Origin: Chloroflexota bacterium
GTDB lineage: Bacteria > Chloroflexota > Limnocylindria > Limnocylindrales > CSP1-4
Assembly: GCA_016875645.1 (NCBI GenBank)
Contig: VGPE01000142.1
Span: 1-7,322 of the forward strand
Direction of reading: 5' to 3'
DNA length: 7,322 bases
This document shows, in pieces, positions 1 to 7,120 of this stretch. Below the pieces are notes generated by a model, which had not been told where the DNA came from, made no database searches, and was given only the letters and a program-made list of their open reading frames with translations. The position numbers and the translations under genes were made by a program. Positions within the stretch are counted from its first letter, which is position 1, and each line of letters starts with the position of its first letter.

Positions 1-1
1 C

Positions 2-610
2 GACAACGTGGAGATCACGGTCGCCGAGATCCTCGCGATCACCGAGCGCCCGACGTTCGTGCGCGTCGGGTCGTGCGGCGGGCTCCAGCCGGAGATCGAA
101 CTCGGCGACGTGATCATCTCGACGGGCGCCGTCCGCCTCGAGTCCACGACCAGCTATTTCGTGCACGATGGGTACCCGGCCGTCGCGGACCCGCAGGTGA
201 CGCTCGCGCTCATCGAGGCCGCGAACCGACTCGGGCATCGTTCCCACGTCGGCATCACGGCCACCGCGCCGGGCTTCTTCGGCGCCCAGGGCCGGTCCAT
301 ACCCCAGCTTCCCATCCGCTACCCTGACATCGCTGCCGAGCTCGCGCGCCAACGCGTGCTCAATTTCGAGATGGAGGCATCGGCCCTCCTCGTCCTGGCA
401 ACGCTGGCCCGGTGTCGGGCGGGCGTGGTCTGCAGCGTGTTCGCCCAGCGCGTCACCGGGCGCTTTGTGGAAGGCTCCGCCAAGGAGCGAGCCGAAGCCG
501 CGTCCGTCGAAACCGGGCTGGAATCCCTCGTCATCCTGGCGGAGATGGACCGCCAGCAGGCAGATGCGCGCGCCGATCGCTGGCGTCCGTCACTTTGGCA
601 GAGCTCGTGA
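2..610 (+). CDS. Uridine phosphorylase-like nucleoside phosphorylase, 5' truncated
   Basis: The C-terminal 202 residues of a phosphorylase of the PNP/UDP family, which splits a nucleoside with phosphate into free base and ribose-1-phosphate (cytosolic nucleoside salvage). The reading frame is open from base 2, so the start lies upstream of the window. Visible family motifs are RVGSCGG (phosphate/ribose loop, about bases 62-82), the DVIIS-GAVR-E strand pair, and NFEMEA with the Glu-Met-Glu ribose-binding triplet at 368-376. GAQGR at 281-295 supplies the Gln and Arg that in uridine phosphorylases recognise uracil, so uridine is the likeliest substrate; that is inference, and another nucleoside or 5'-modified nucleoside is possible. 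The tail after VTGRFVEG is hydrophilic and not diagnostic. The stop TGA (608-610) is followed three bases later by a strong hairpin, so this gene probably ends its own transcript and is not part of the glycolytic run downstream. Confidence 0.85.
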   Translation, partial: DNVEITVAEILAITERPTFVRVGSCGGLQPEIELGDVIISTGAVRLESTTSYFVHDGYPAVADPQVTLALIEAANRLGHRSHVGITATAPGFFGAQGRSIPQLPIRYPDIAAELARQRVLNFEMEASALLVLATLARCRAGVVCSVFAQRVTGRFVEGSAKERAEAASVETGLESLVILAEMDRQQADARADRWRPSLWQSS

Positions 611-613
611 ACA

Positions 614-638
614 CGGTCGCGGGACGGTCCCGTGACCG
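614..638 (+). terminator. GC-rich hairpin just after the phosphorylase gene
   Basis: Near-perfect inverted repeat centred on base 626: 614-624 pairs with 628-638 (11 bp, one G-T wobble at 619/633) around a 3-base loop. It begins three bases after the stop codon. There is no T-tract, so it is either a weak or non-canonical intrinsic terminator, or a 3'-end-stabilising hairpin that uncouples the phosphorylase from the zinc-ribbon gene. Confidence 0.5.
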
Positions 639-647
639 GACGAGAAG

Positions 648-654
648 AAGGAGG
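648..654 (+). promoter_or_regulatory. Ribosome binding site of the zinc-ribbon gene
   Basis: AAGGAGG, a complete Shine-Dalgarno core, ends 11 bases before the ATG at 666. It is one of the best ribosome binding sites in the window and supports this very small gene being real. Confidence 0.75.
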
Positions 655-665
655 CACTGATCCAC

Positions 666-806
666 ATGGCAGAGGCGTATTGCGTCAAGGACAAGATGAA
701 GGTCGAAGTCAAGAACCCGCAGAAGATCACCATGAAGAACGGCAAGCCGGCCCTCCAGGGCACCTGTCCCAAGTGCGGTAACAAGGTCTTCAAGATCGGC
801 GGCTGA
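666..806 (+). CDS. Small zinc-ribbon-like protein (DUF5679-like), 46 aa
   Basis: A 46-residue basic protein starting MAEAYCVKDKMKVE and ending CPKCGNKVFKIGG. The AYCVK opening, the central TMKNGKPA-QGTCP segment and the FKIG end match what I remember of the DUF5679 family, small bacterial proteins of unknown function predicted to fold as a single zinc ribbon. Cys34 and Cys37 form the C-terminal CxxC knuckle. The N-terminal knuckle is Cys6-Val-Lys-Asp9, so only three cysteines are present and Asp9 sits where a fourth would be expected. The ATG is fixed by the strong AAGGAGG upstream. The gene stands alone between a hairpin at 614-638 and a terminator at 943-974, so it is probably monocistronic or a tail of the upstream transcript. 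The fold is a prediction; the role (RNA, DNA or protein binding, or zinc handling) is unknown. Confidence 0.85.
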   Translation: MAEAYCVKDKMKVEVKNPQKITMKNGKPALQGTCPKCGNKVFKIGG

Positions 807-942
807 CCCCGGATTTCGCCGCGGGGCCGGTCTTCACGGCCGGCCGCCGCTGACGGCGTGACCGCCGTCCCGTGCCCGGACTGCGGACGGCGCCGTGGAT
901 CACACCCCTCGACCGAGCCCGACCGCCTGCCCTGATCTCCGC
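807..942. other. Noncoding stretch with small GC hairpins
   Basis: No convincing gene on either strand. Two short inverted repeats are visible: 825-830 with 840-845 (GGCCGG/CCGGCC, 9-base loop), and 852-857 with 864-869 (GACGGC/GCCGTC, 6-base loop). They lie just after the zinc-ribbon stop codon and may form the structured 3' end of its mRNA. No tRNA cloverleaf was found by eye. Confidence 0.4.
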
Positions 943-974
943 AACGACCCCCCCGGCATCCGGTGGGGGTCGTT
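943..974 (+). terminator. Intrinsic-type terminator hairpin
   Basis: Arm 943-952 (AACGACCCCC) pairs perfectly with 965-974 (GGGGGTCGTT). The stem continues inward as CCGG 953-956 with CCGG 960-963 around a CAT loop, with one bulged T at 964. The right arm runs into TTT (973-975). This is the strongest stem-loop in the window. It closes the zinc-ribbon transcription unit and separates it from the glycolytic genes. The short T-run makes it somewhat sub-canonical; the left arm starts with only AA, so termination in the other direction would be weak. Confidence 0.75.
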
Positions 975-1023
975 TCGCGGACCGGACGCGACGCCGCTTC
1001 CTCGTCGTCATCGATCGCTGCAT

Positions 1024-1047
1024 CCCGCCCGGGGGAACCCCGGCGGG
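1024..1047. promoter_or_regulatory. Inverted repeat overlapping the putative -35 region
   Basis: CCCGCC (1024-1029) pairs with GGCGGG (1042-1047), and GGGG (1031-1034) pairs with CCCC (1038-1041), leaving a bulged C at 1030 and a GAA loop. It lies directly upstream of a candidate -10 box, where a repressor or activator operator is commonly found. It could equally be a second terminator-like hairpin for upstream transcription. No known operator consensus was recognised. Confidence 0.35.
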
Positions 1048-1054
1048 CGCCCGG

Positions 1055-1060
1055 TAGAAT
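1055..1060 (+). promoter_or_regulatory. Candidate -10 element (TAGAAT) of the glycolytic operon
   Basis: TAGAAT matches the housekeeping -10 consensus TATAAT at five of six positions and stands out in very GC-rich surroundings. Transcription would start near 1067, giving a leader of about 30 bases before the proposed CTG start at 1097. No good -35 hexamer is visible 17 bases upstream; GGGGAA at 1032-1037 occupies that place. It sits downstream of the 943-974 terminator, exactly where a promoter for the kinase-gap-pgk-eno run is needed. Confidence 0.4.
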
Positions 1061-1084
1061 GGAATCGACCCGCCGTCTCCCCGC

Positions 1085-1089
1085 CGAGG
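1085..1089 (+). promoter_or_regulatory. Ribosome binding site deciding the CTG start
   Basis: CGAGG, followed by T, ends 7 bases before CTG 1097-1099. This is normal Shine-Dalgarno spacing and supports initiation at CTG rather than at the GTG at 1157. Confidence 0.45.
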
Positions 1090-1096
1090 TTCCCCA

Positions 1097-2119
1097 CTGA
1101 CTCCCGCCAGCGTCCTCGCCCTTGACCTGGGCGGTACTCAGATCCGCGCGGCCGCCGTGCTGCCAGACGGTGAGCGCGTGGGTCGGACCGCCCGGCTGAC
1201 GCCCGTGGCTGAAGGCCCCGCCGCTGTGATCGAGGCGTGCGCCGAGACGCTCGAGGCGGCGGCCGCAGTGGCGCGTCGGGAGGGCAGCCCGGAGCCCACG
1301 GCGATCGGCATCTCGTCCCCCGGCCCGCTCGACCCACGGCGCGGGATCGTCACGGACTCGCCGAACCTGGGGGCCGACTTCCGCGGCCTGCCGCTGGCGC
1401 CTGAGCTGGAGCATCGCCTGGGCCTGCCGGCGTTTCTCGAACGTGACACCAACGTCGCCGCGCTGGCCGAGATGACGTACGGCGCCGCGCGCAGCGTCGA
1501 GGACTTCCTCTACCTGACCGTCTCGACCGGGTTCGGCGGCTCGATCGTGAGCGAAGGCCGGCTTCTCCACGGCCCCGACGGGATGGCGGGCGAACTGGGG
1601 CACGTGCAGGTGGACCTCGAGGGAGCGACCTGCGGCTGTGGGGGCGTCGGCCACGTGGAGGCGTACTGCTCGGGTGTGGCCATTGCCCGCCGGGCCCGCG
1701 CCGCGCTCAAGGGCGGTCGCAGTGCCTTCCTGGCACAGCGGGCGGACCGCGACGGTCCCGCCGAACTGGGCGCAGACGACGTCGCCGAGGGGGAGGACGC
1801 CGGGGACCTGACGTGCGCCCGGATCATGGCCCAGGCGCGGGCCGTGTTCGCCGCCGCCTGCGTCGGATTCGTCAACGTGTTCAACCCGAGCCTCATCGTC
1901 GTGGGCGGCGCGATCGCGCAGGGCCAGGGCGATCGTCTCCTCCGACCGGCCCGAGACGCGGTGTCCATCGGCACGTTTCCGACGCCCGGGGCACGCGTCA
2001 GGATCGTCCTTGCGGATCTGGGCGGTGACGTGTCCCTGGCCGGGGCCTACCCGCTCATTGCGGACCGGCTCGTCAACCCGAGATGGCCGCGCCCGTCGGC
2101 GTCGGCCGCCTCGGCCTGA
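1097..2119 (+). CDS. ROK-family sugar kinase, probable glucokinase
   Basis: A cytosolic ATP-dependent sugar kinase of the ROK family, about 340 residues. With gap, pgk and eno directly downstream, the likeliest reaction is glucose to glucose-6-phosphate. Numbered from CTG 1097: the ATP phosphate loop is Asp10-Leu-Gly-Gly-Thr14; the sugar-binding GISSPGPLDP-G segment follows near 70-80; Glu115-Arg-Asp117-Thr-Asn119 carries the catalytic Asp117; the ROK zinc motif is GH169 then Cys179-Gly-Cys181-Gly, with His186 where the family usually has Cys; LIVVGGAI near 270 is the second nucleotide-binding segment. The first ATG/GTG-type codon (GTG 1157) would remove the phosphate loop. The frame is closed by TAG at 1055-1057, and no ATG, GTG or TTG lies between that stop and the motif, so CTG 1097 with CGAGGT upstream is the best start. 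Other ROK members phosphorylate mannose, fructose or amino sugars or act as repressors, but no helix-turn-helix domain is present here. Confidence 0.88.
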   Translation: MTPASVLALDLGGTQIRAAAVLPDGERVGRTARLTPVAEGPAAVIEACAETLEAAAAVARREGSPEPTAIGISSPGPLDPRRGIVTDSPNLGADFRGLPLAPELEHRLGLPAFLERDTNVAALAEMTYGAARSVEDFLYLTVSTGFGGSIVSEGRLLHGPDGMAGELGHVQVDLEGATCGCGGVGHVEAYCSGVAIARRARAALKGGRSAFLAQRADRDGPAELGADDVAEGEDAGDLTCARIMAQARAVFAAACVGFVNVFNPSLIVVGGAIAQGQGDRLLRPARDAVSIGTFPTPGARVRIVLADLGGDVSLAGAYPLIADRLVNPRWPRPSASAASA

Positions 2120-2157
2120 CCATCTCCAGCAACAGGACAGTCGAGCAGCCACCGATG

Positions 2158-2172
2158 GCCGGCGCCGCCGGC
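2158..2172. other. Small hairpin in the kinase-gap gap
   Basis: GCCGGC at 2158-2163 is repeated at 2167-2172; being self-complementary, the two copies can pair around a 3-base loop. It lies three bases before the gap ribosome binding site, in a 70-base intergenic gap. It could be an mRNA processing or stabilising element that sets gap expression above the kinase, but in GC-rich DNA such short repeats also arise by chance. Confidence 0.25.
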
Positions 2173-2175
2173 ACA

Positions 2176-2183
2176 AGAGGAGG
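2176..2183 (+). promoter_or_regulatory. Strong ribosome binding site of gap
   Basis: AGAGGAGG, 6 bases before ATG 2190. It decides the gap start: the reading frame is open upstream to 2010, but only the ATG at 2190 has this site and gives the standard N-terminus MTVRVGINGFGRIGR. Confidence 0.8.
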
Positions 2184-2189
2184 ACATCC

Positions 2190-3221
2190 ATGACGGTTCG
2201 TGTCGGCATCAACGGGTTCGGGCGAATCGGCCGCCAGTCGCTCAAGGCGTTGATCGAGCGCGCACCCGACGTGCAGGTGGTGGCCGTCAACGACCTCGTC
2301 GAGACCTCCCTCAATGCCCTGCTGTTCAAGCACGACTCGACGTACGGCGCGTATCCGGGGACCGTCGAGCACACCGACGACTCGCTCATCGTCGATGGGC
2401 ATGAGATCAAGGTCCTCAAGGAGAAGGATCCGGCTGCGCTGCCCTGGGGCGCCCTCGGGGTGGACATCGTGCTCGAGTCGACCGGCATCTTCACCGACGC
2501 GGTCAAGGCGAAGGCGCACCTCGACGCCGGCGCGAAGAAGGTGATCATCAGCGCCCCGGCCAAGGGCGAGGACATCACGATCGTCCTGGGCGTCAACGAG
2601 GACCGCTACCAACCCGATGCGCACCACATCATCAGCAACGCCTCGTGCACGACGAACTGCCTTGCCCCGGCGGCCAAGGTCGTCCACGACCGGTACGGCA
2701 TCACCCGCGGCCTGATGAACACGATCCACTCGTACACGAACGACCAGCGGATCCTCGACGTGGCCCACAAGGACCCGCGCCGCGCCCGCGCCGCCGGTCT
2801 CAACATCATCCCGACCACGACCGGCGCGGCAAAGGCCCTCTCGCTCGTGATCCCCGATCTCAAGGGCAGGTTCGACGGTTTCAGCCTCCGCGTGCCGACG
2901 CCCACGGTCAGCGTCGTCGACTTCACCGCCGACCTGGAGCGCGAAACCACCGTTGAGGAGCTCAACGCGGCCTTCCGCGAGGCAGCGGCAGGCCCGATGA
3001 AGGGCATCCTGGGCGTCAGCGACGAGCCCCTCGTGTCGACCGACTTCCGCGGTGACGATCGCTCCTCGATCATTGATGCCGCCTCGACGATGGTGATCGG
3101 CGGGACGATGGTCAAGGTCATCGCCTGGTACGACAACGAGTGGGGCTACAGCTGCCGTGTGGCCGACCTCGTCAGCTTCGTCGCCGCCCGGATGCCGGTT
3201 GCCGGCGGCATTGCCCGCTGA
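2190..3221 (+). CDS. gap: Glyceraldehyde-3-phosphate dehydrogenase (type I)
   Basis: Catalyses glyceraldehyde-3-phosphate + NAD+ + Pi to 1,3-bisphosphoglycerate in the cytosol, working as a tetramer. At 343 residues it is full length. The N-terminal Rossmann domain has the GFGRIGR dinucleotide loop at 9-15 and Asp35 at the end of the second strand, the residue that favours NAD over NADP. The catalytic core SNASCTTNC holds Cys153, and TIHSYT holds the base His180. RRARAA followed by NIIPTTTGAAKA and the C-terminal YDNEWGYS are also intact. In the segment after the catalytic His the usual Leu-Pro of NAD-specific enzymes is Val191-Ala192, so cofactor use may be less strict. The gene lies 70 bases after the kinase and 47 before pgk. 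Identity is certain; glycolytic rather than anabolic direction is inferred from the neighbours. Confidence 0.98.
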   Translation: MTVRVGINGFGRIGRQSLKALIERAPDVQVVAVNDLVETSLNALLFKHDSTYGAYPGTVEHTDDSLIVDGHEIKVLKEKDPAALPWGALGVDIVLESTGIFTDAVKAKAHLDAGAKKVIISAPAKGEDITIVLGVNEDRYQPDAHHIISNASCTTNCLAPAAKVVHDRYGITRGLMNTIHSYTNDQRILDVAHKDPRRARAAGLNIIPTTTGAAKALSLVIPDLKGRFDGFSLRVPTPTVSVVDFTADLERETTVEELNAAFREAAAGPMKGILGVSDEPLVSTDFRGDDRSSIIDAASTMVIGGTMVKVIAWYDNEWGYSCRVADLVSFVAARMPVAGGIAR

Positions 3222-3256
3222 CCCGGCACCCGGCGTCGCACCTGCTCCAACACCTC

Positions 3257-3260
3257 GGAG
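3257..3260 (+). promoter_or_regulatory. Ribosome binding site of pgk
   Basis: GGAG, 8 bases before ATG 3269. It selects this start over in-frame upstream codons that would run back into gap; the resulting N-terminus MDKLTVRDLD fits the family. Confidence 0.55.
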
Positions 3261-3268
3261 AACCCCCG

Positions 3269-4479
3269 ATGGACAAGCTCACCGTCCGGGACCTCGACGC
3301 GTCCGGTCGACGCGTCTTCGTCCGGGTCGACTTCAACGTGCCACTCGAGGACGGCAAGATCACCGACGATCAGCGCATCCGGGCCGCACTGCCGACCATC
3401 CGGTTGCTCCTCGGCCAGGGGGCGCGGGTGATCCTCGCCAGCCACCTCGGCCGGCCCGACGGCAAGGTGCAGGACAGCCTGCGCCTGCGCCCGGTCGCCG
3501 CGCGGCTGGGCCAGCTGCTCGGCCGTCCGGTGCCCGTGACCGGCGATGCGCTGGGGCAGGGGACCGAGGACGCCGTCAAGCGCCTCCGGCCCGGCGAGTT
3601 GCTGCTCCTGGAGAACCTGCGTTTCCACGCGGCCGAGGAGAAGAACGACGCCGAGTTCGCGAAGGCGCTCGCGGCCTACGCCGACATCTACGTCAACGAT
3701 GCCTTCGGCACGGCGCACCGCGCCCACGCGTCGACCGTCGGGATCGCGAAGCTCCTGCCCGCCTACGCGGGTCTGCTGATAGAGCGCGAGATCGTGATGC
3801 TCTCGCAGGTGCTCGAGGACCCCGAGCGGCCCTTCGCGGCGGTGCTCGGGGGCGCCAAGGTGTCGGACAAGATCAAGGTCATCGACAACCTGTTGACCAG
3901 GGTCCAGATCCTGGTCCTGGGCGGCGGCATGGCCAACACCTTCCTGCTCGCGCAGGGTCGCAGTGTCGGCAAGAGCCTTGCCGAGCCCGATCGTGCCGAC
4001 GACGCGCGGCGAATCCTCGCCTCGGCAGCGGCCAGGGGCGTGGAGGTGATCCTCCCGGTCGACGTCGTGGTCGCCAAGGAGGTCACCCGTGGCAGCGAGT
4101 ACAAGACGCTGGCCGCGGAGAAGGTCCCCGCCTCCTGGCATATCGTCGACGTGGGCAAGCAGACGATCGCACGCATGACGGACGCGCTCGCGACTGCGCG
4201 CACCGTCTTCTGGAACGGACCGATGGGCGTGTTCGAGATCCCGAGCTTCGCCGCCGGCACCAGGGCCATGGCACGCCTCCTCGCCGAGAAGGCGCAGGGC
4301 GGGGCCACGGTGGTCGTCGGCGGCGGTGACTCCGCGGCAGCTGTCCACCAGCTCGGCCTGGCCGAGACGATGACTCACATCTCGACCGGCGGCGGGGCGT
4401 CACTGGAGTTCCTCGAGGGCCGCGAACTGCCGGGCGTGACGGTCCTGCTCGATCGGCCCGCAGGCGTGGCGGCGAACTC

Positions 4480-4483
<4 letters not shown>
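3269..4483 (+). CDS. pgk: Phosphoglycerate kinase
   Basis: Transfers the acyl phosphate of 1,3-bisphosphoglycerate to ADP, giving 3-phosphoglycerate and ATP; a monomeric cytosolic two-domain enzyme. At 404 residues it is normal length. N-domain substrate motifs are RVDFNVP (19-25), SHLGRP (58-63), ENLRFH and NDAFGTAHRAHAS. C-domain nucleotide motifs are GGAKVSDKI, GGGMANTF, WNGPMGVFE (from Trp315), GGGDSAAA (Asp354) and STGGGASLEF (372-381). All expected catalytic elements are present. The product of gap is its substrate, and the stop codon overlaps the start of eno in an ATGA (4480-4483), so the two genes are translationally coupled. No triose-phosphate isomerase gene follows, and there is no fused isomerase domain. 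Confidence 0.98.
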
Positions 4484-5804
<1,321 letters not shown>

Positions 5805-5808
<4 letters not shown>

Positions 5809-6374
5809 GGCGCATCGCCGACCGCGGCGCCGTCATGGCCGGCTGGGTCGGCCTGGGCATGGCCGTCACCGTCGGGGTCAGCTTCCTGCTCGTGATCCCG
5901 ATCGAACCCATCGTCTGGCTGCTTGCGCCACTCTCGGGCCTGATGATCGGTTACTACGCCAACCAGCGCTCGGATCGCCGCGCGGGACCGTGGAGACGGA
6001 TCATCAGCAACGGGCTGTACGCGGGGGCGGTGACCGCCGTGACGTTTGCGATCTTCCTGCTCGCGGTGAAGGCGCTCTTCTTCTACGCGGACAGCGGCTA
6101 TCGCAATGCCTCCCAGGGCGGTTCGATCACCTGCTCCACGGGTGCCGACTGTGTCTATCGCCGCTACCTCGATACCGACCGGGGGTCCGAGCTGGCCGCG
6201 GCCGGCGTGACGGACGCGGCATCGTTCACCCGCTTCTATTGGAACCAGCAGTTCCAGACGGCCGGCCTCATGCTCCTTCTGTGCGTCGCCGGGTCGCTCG
6301 TGGGCGCTGTCATGTACGGCGCCACCCGCCCCAGGGGAACGCCATCGGCCCGGATCCAGCCGGGTGCGACATGA
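5805..6374 (+). CDS. Four-helix membrane protein of unknown function
   Basis: A 189-residue integral membrane protein that I do not recognise. Hydrophobic helices lie at about 14-33, 36-52, 70-93 and 152-174. The loop between helices 2 and 3 (NQRSDRRAGPWRR) and the C-terminus (RPRG...) are basic, so both ends should face the cytoplasm. The 58-residue loop between helices 3 and 4 would then be outside; it contains Cys110 and Cys116 (TCSTGADC), which could form a small disulfide loop, and aromatic residues (RFYWNQQF) just before helix 4. The start is ambiguous: GTG 5805 overlaps the eno stop as GTGA and fits coupled translation, while ATG 5835 (179 residues) starts closer to helix 1 but has no ribosome binding site. 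The stop overlaps the next gene as ATGA. No catalytic motif was seen; its role and any link to glycolysis are unknown. Confidence 0.8.
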
Positions 6375-7069
6375 GCGGCGCGACCTACCGCGAGACCTTC
6401 GACGACGACGCGGGCGGCTGGTGGGGCTGGATCAGCAATGCCGGCGGGCTCAAGCCACTCGAGCGCGGGCCCTCGACGGTCACGACACGCAGCCCGTGGT
6501 GGATCGACTATAACCATGCGCCACCCGGCGCCGGCTACCTCCACATGCTGATGTGCCTGAGCACCAGGGGACCGCTCGGCGAGGCCGAAAAGGAAGCGTC
6601 GGGCACGAACCGCTTCCTGGCAGGCCGCTGTTCGACCGACCTGCGAAACGCCGAGCTGACCATCCGCCTGCGTGGCGAACTGGTGCGCTGCGGCGCGGAC
6701 GTGGTCCTGCTGATCCAGGGCGCGGTCGATGGGATCACCAGCGGCTGGCTGCTCACGGGCCAGCCCATCGGGGTCGAGGAGTCGTGGTCCACGCAGACGA
6801 TCCGGCTGGTCCCGGACGAGGCACAGTGGACGCCGCTCGGGTCACGCCACGGCCGCGAGGACATGTACGGGGTCCGGCCGCTGGAGCGCGTGCTCTCGAA
6901 CGTGGACGTGAACATCCTGCTCGTGATGTTCCCGCTCCGCGTGGAGCCGATGGGACCCATCACGGGCGATCCGAACCGACTGCGGCCCGAAAAGGACTAC
7001 CCCGTCTGGCGGCACCTGCTGCCAGAGGGCTATCTCGAGGTCGACGAGATCGGGCTGACGTTCGCCTGA
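6371..7069 (+). CDS. Conserved-looking soluble protein, unknown function, beta-rich
   Basis: A 232-residue protein with no signal peptide or membrane helix, so probably cytosolic. I cannot assign it to a named family. The N-terminus is aromatic-rich (YRETFDDDAGGWWGW, 6-20), then SPWWIDYNHAPPGAGYL-HM (41-59) and a GRCSTDLRNAELTIRLRGEL segment (85-104) followed by alternating hydrophobic strands (VVLLIQGAV, SGWLLTG). It ends LPEGYLEVDEIGLTF (217-231). The Phe-Asp opening, many short beta strands and a closing strand with an acidic DEI resemble jelly-roll or concanavalin-like sugar-binding domains, but this is only a fold impression. Three cysteines (62, 87, 107) are present. Its ATG overlaps the stop of the membrane-protein gene, so the two are coupled and may work together. 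It is the last gene of the run, followed by a GC palindrome. Confidence 0.8.
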   Translation: MSGATYRETFDDDAGGWWGWISNAGGLKPLERGPSTVTTRSPWWIDYNHAPPGAGYLHMLMCLSTRGPLGEAEKEASGTNRFLAGRCSTDLRNAELTIRLRGELVRCGADVVLLIQGAVDGITSGWLLTGQPIGVEESWSTQTIRLVPDEAQWTPLGSRHGREDMYGVRPLERVLSNVDVNILLVMFPLRVEPMGPITGDPNRLRPEKDYPVWRHLLPEGYLEVDEIGLTFA

Positions 7070-7077
7070 CTTCGGCC

Positions 7078-7096
7078 CGGGCGCGCGGCGCGCCCG
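7078..7096. terminator. GC palindrome between convergent genes
   Basis: CGGGCGCGC (7078-7086) and GCGCGCCCG (7088-7096) are exact reverse complements around one central base, giving an 8-bp stem with a 3-base loop on either strand. It starts nine bases after the stop of the last operon gene and 25 bases before the stop of the opposing gene, the expected place for a shared bidirectional terminator. No T-run follows on either side, so Rho-independent activity is uncertain. Confidence 0.5.
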
Positions 7097-7120
7097 CGGT
7101 CAGCAGGCCGTGGTGCTCGT

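Noticed and set aside
858..935. A 25-codon GTG frame containing CPDCG, reminiscent of the zinc-ribbon knuckle of the gene just upstream
   Set aside because: There is no ribosome binding site, only one knuckle and no other similarity. It overlaps a hairpin, so it is probably coincidence rather than a duplicated fragment.
807..1096. Possible tRNA, riboswitch or small RNA in the largest noncoding gap
   Set aside because: Only simple hairpins are visible. No cloverleaf, T-loop sequence or known riboswitch core was found by eye.
2010..2189. Upstream in-frame extension of gap starting inside the kinase gene
   Set aside because: The extension overlaps the kinase in another frame and is Arg/Pro-rich. 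The AGAGGAGG site and standard GAPDH N-terminus fix the start at 2190.
590..2596. A 668-codon open frame on the minus strand
   Set aside because: It runs antisense through the zinc-ribbon gene, the ROK kinase and the start of gap, all with clear family motifs. Its translation is Arg/Gly/Ala-rich low complexity, typical of a shadow frame in GC-rich DNA.
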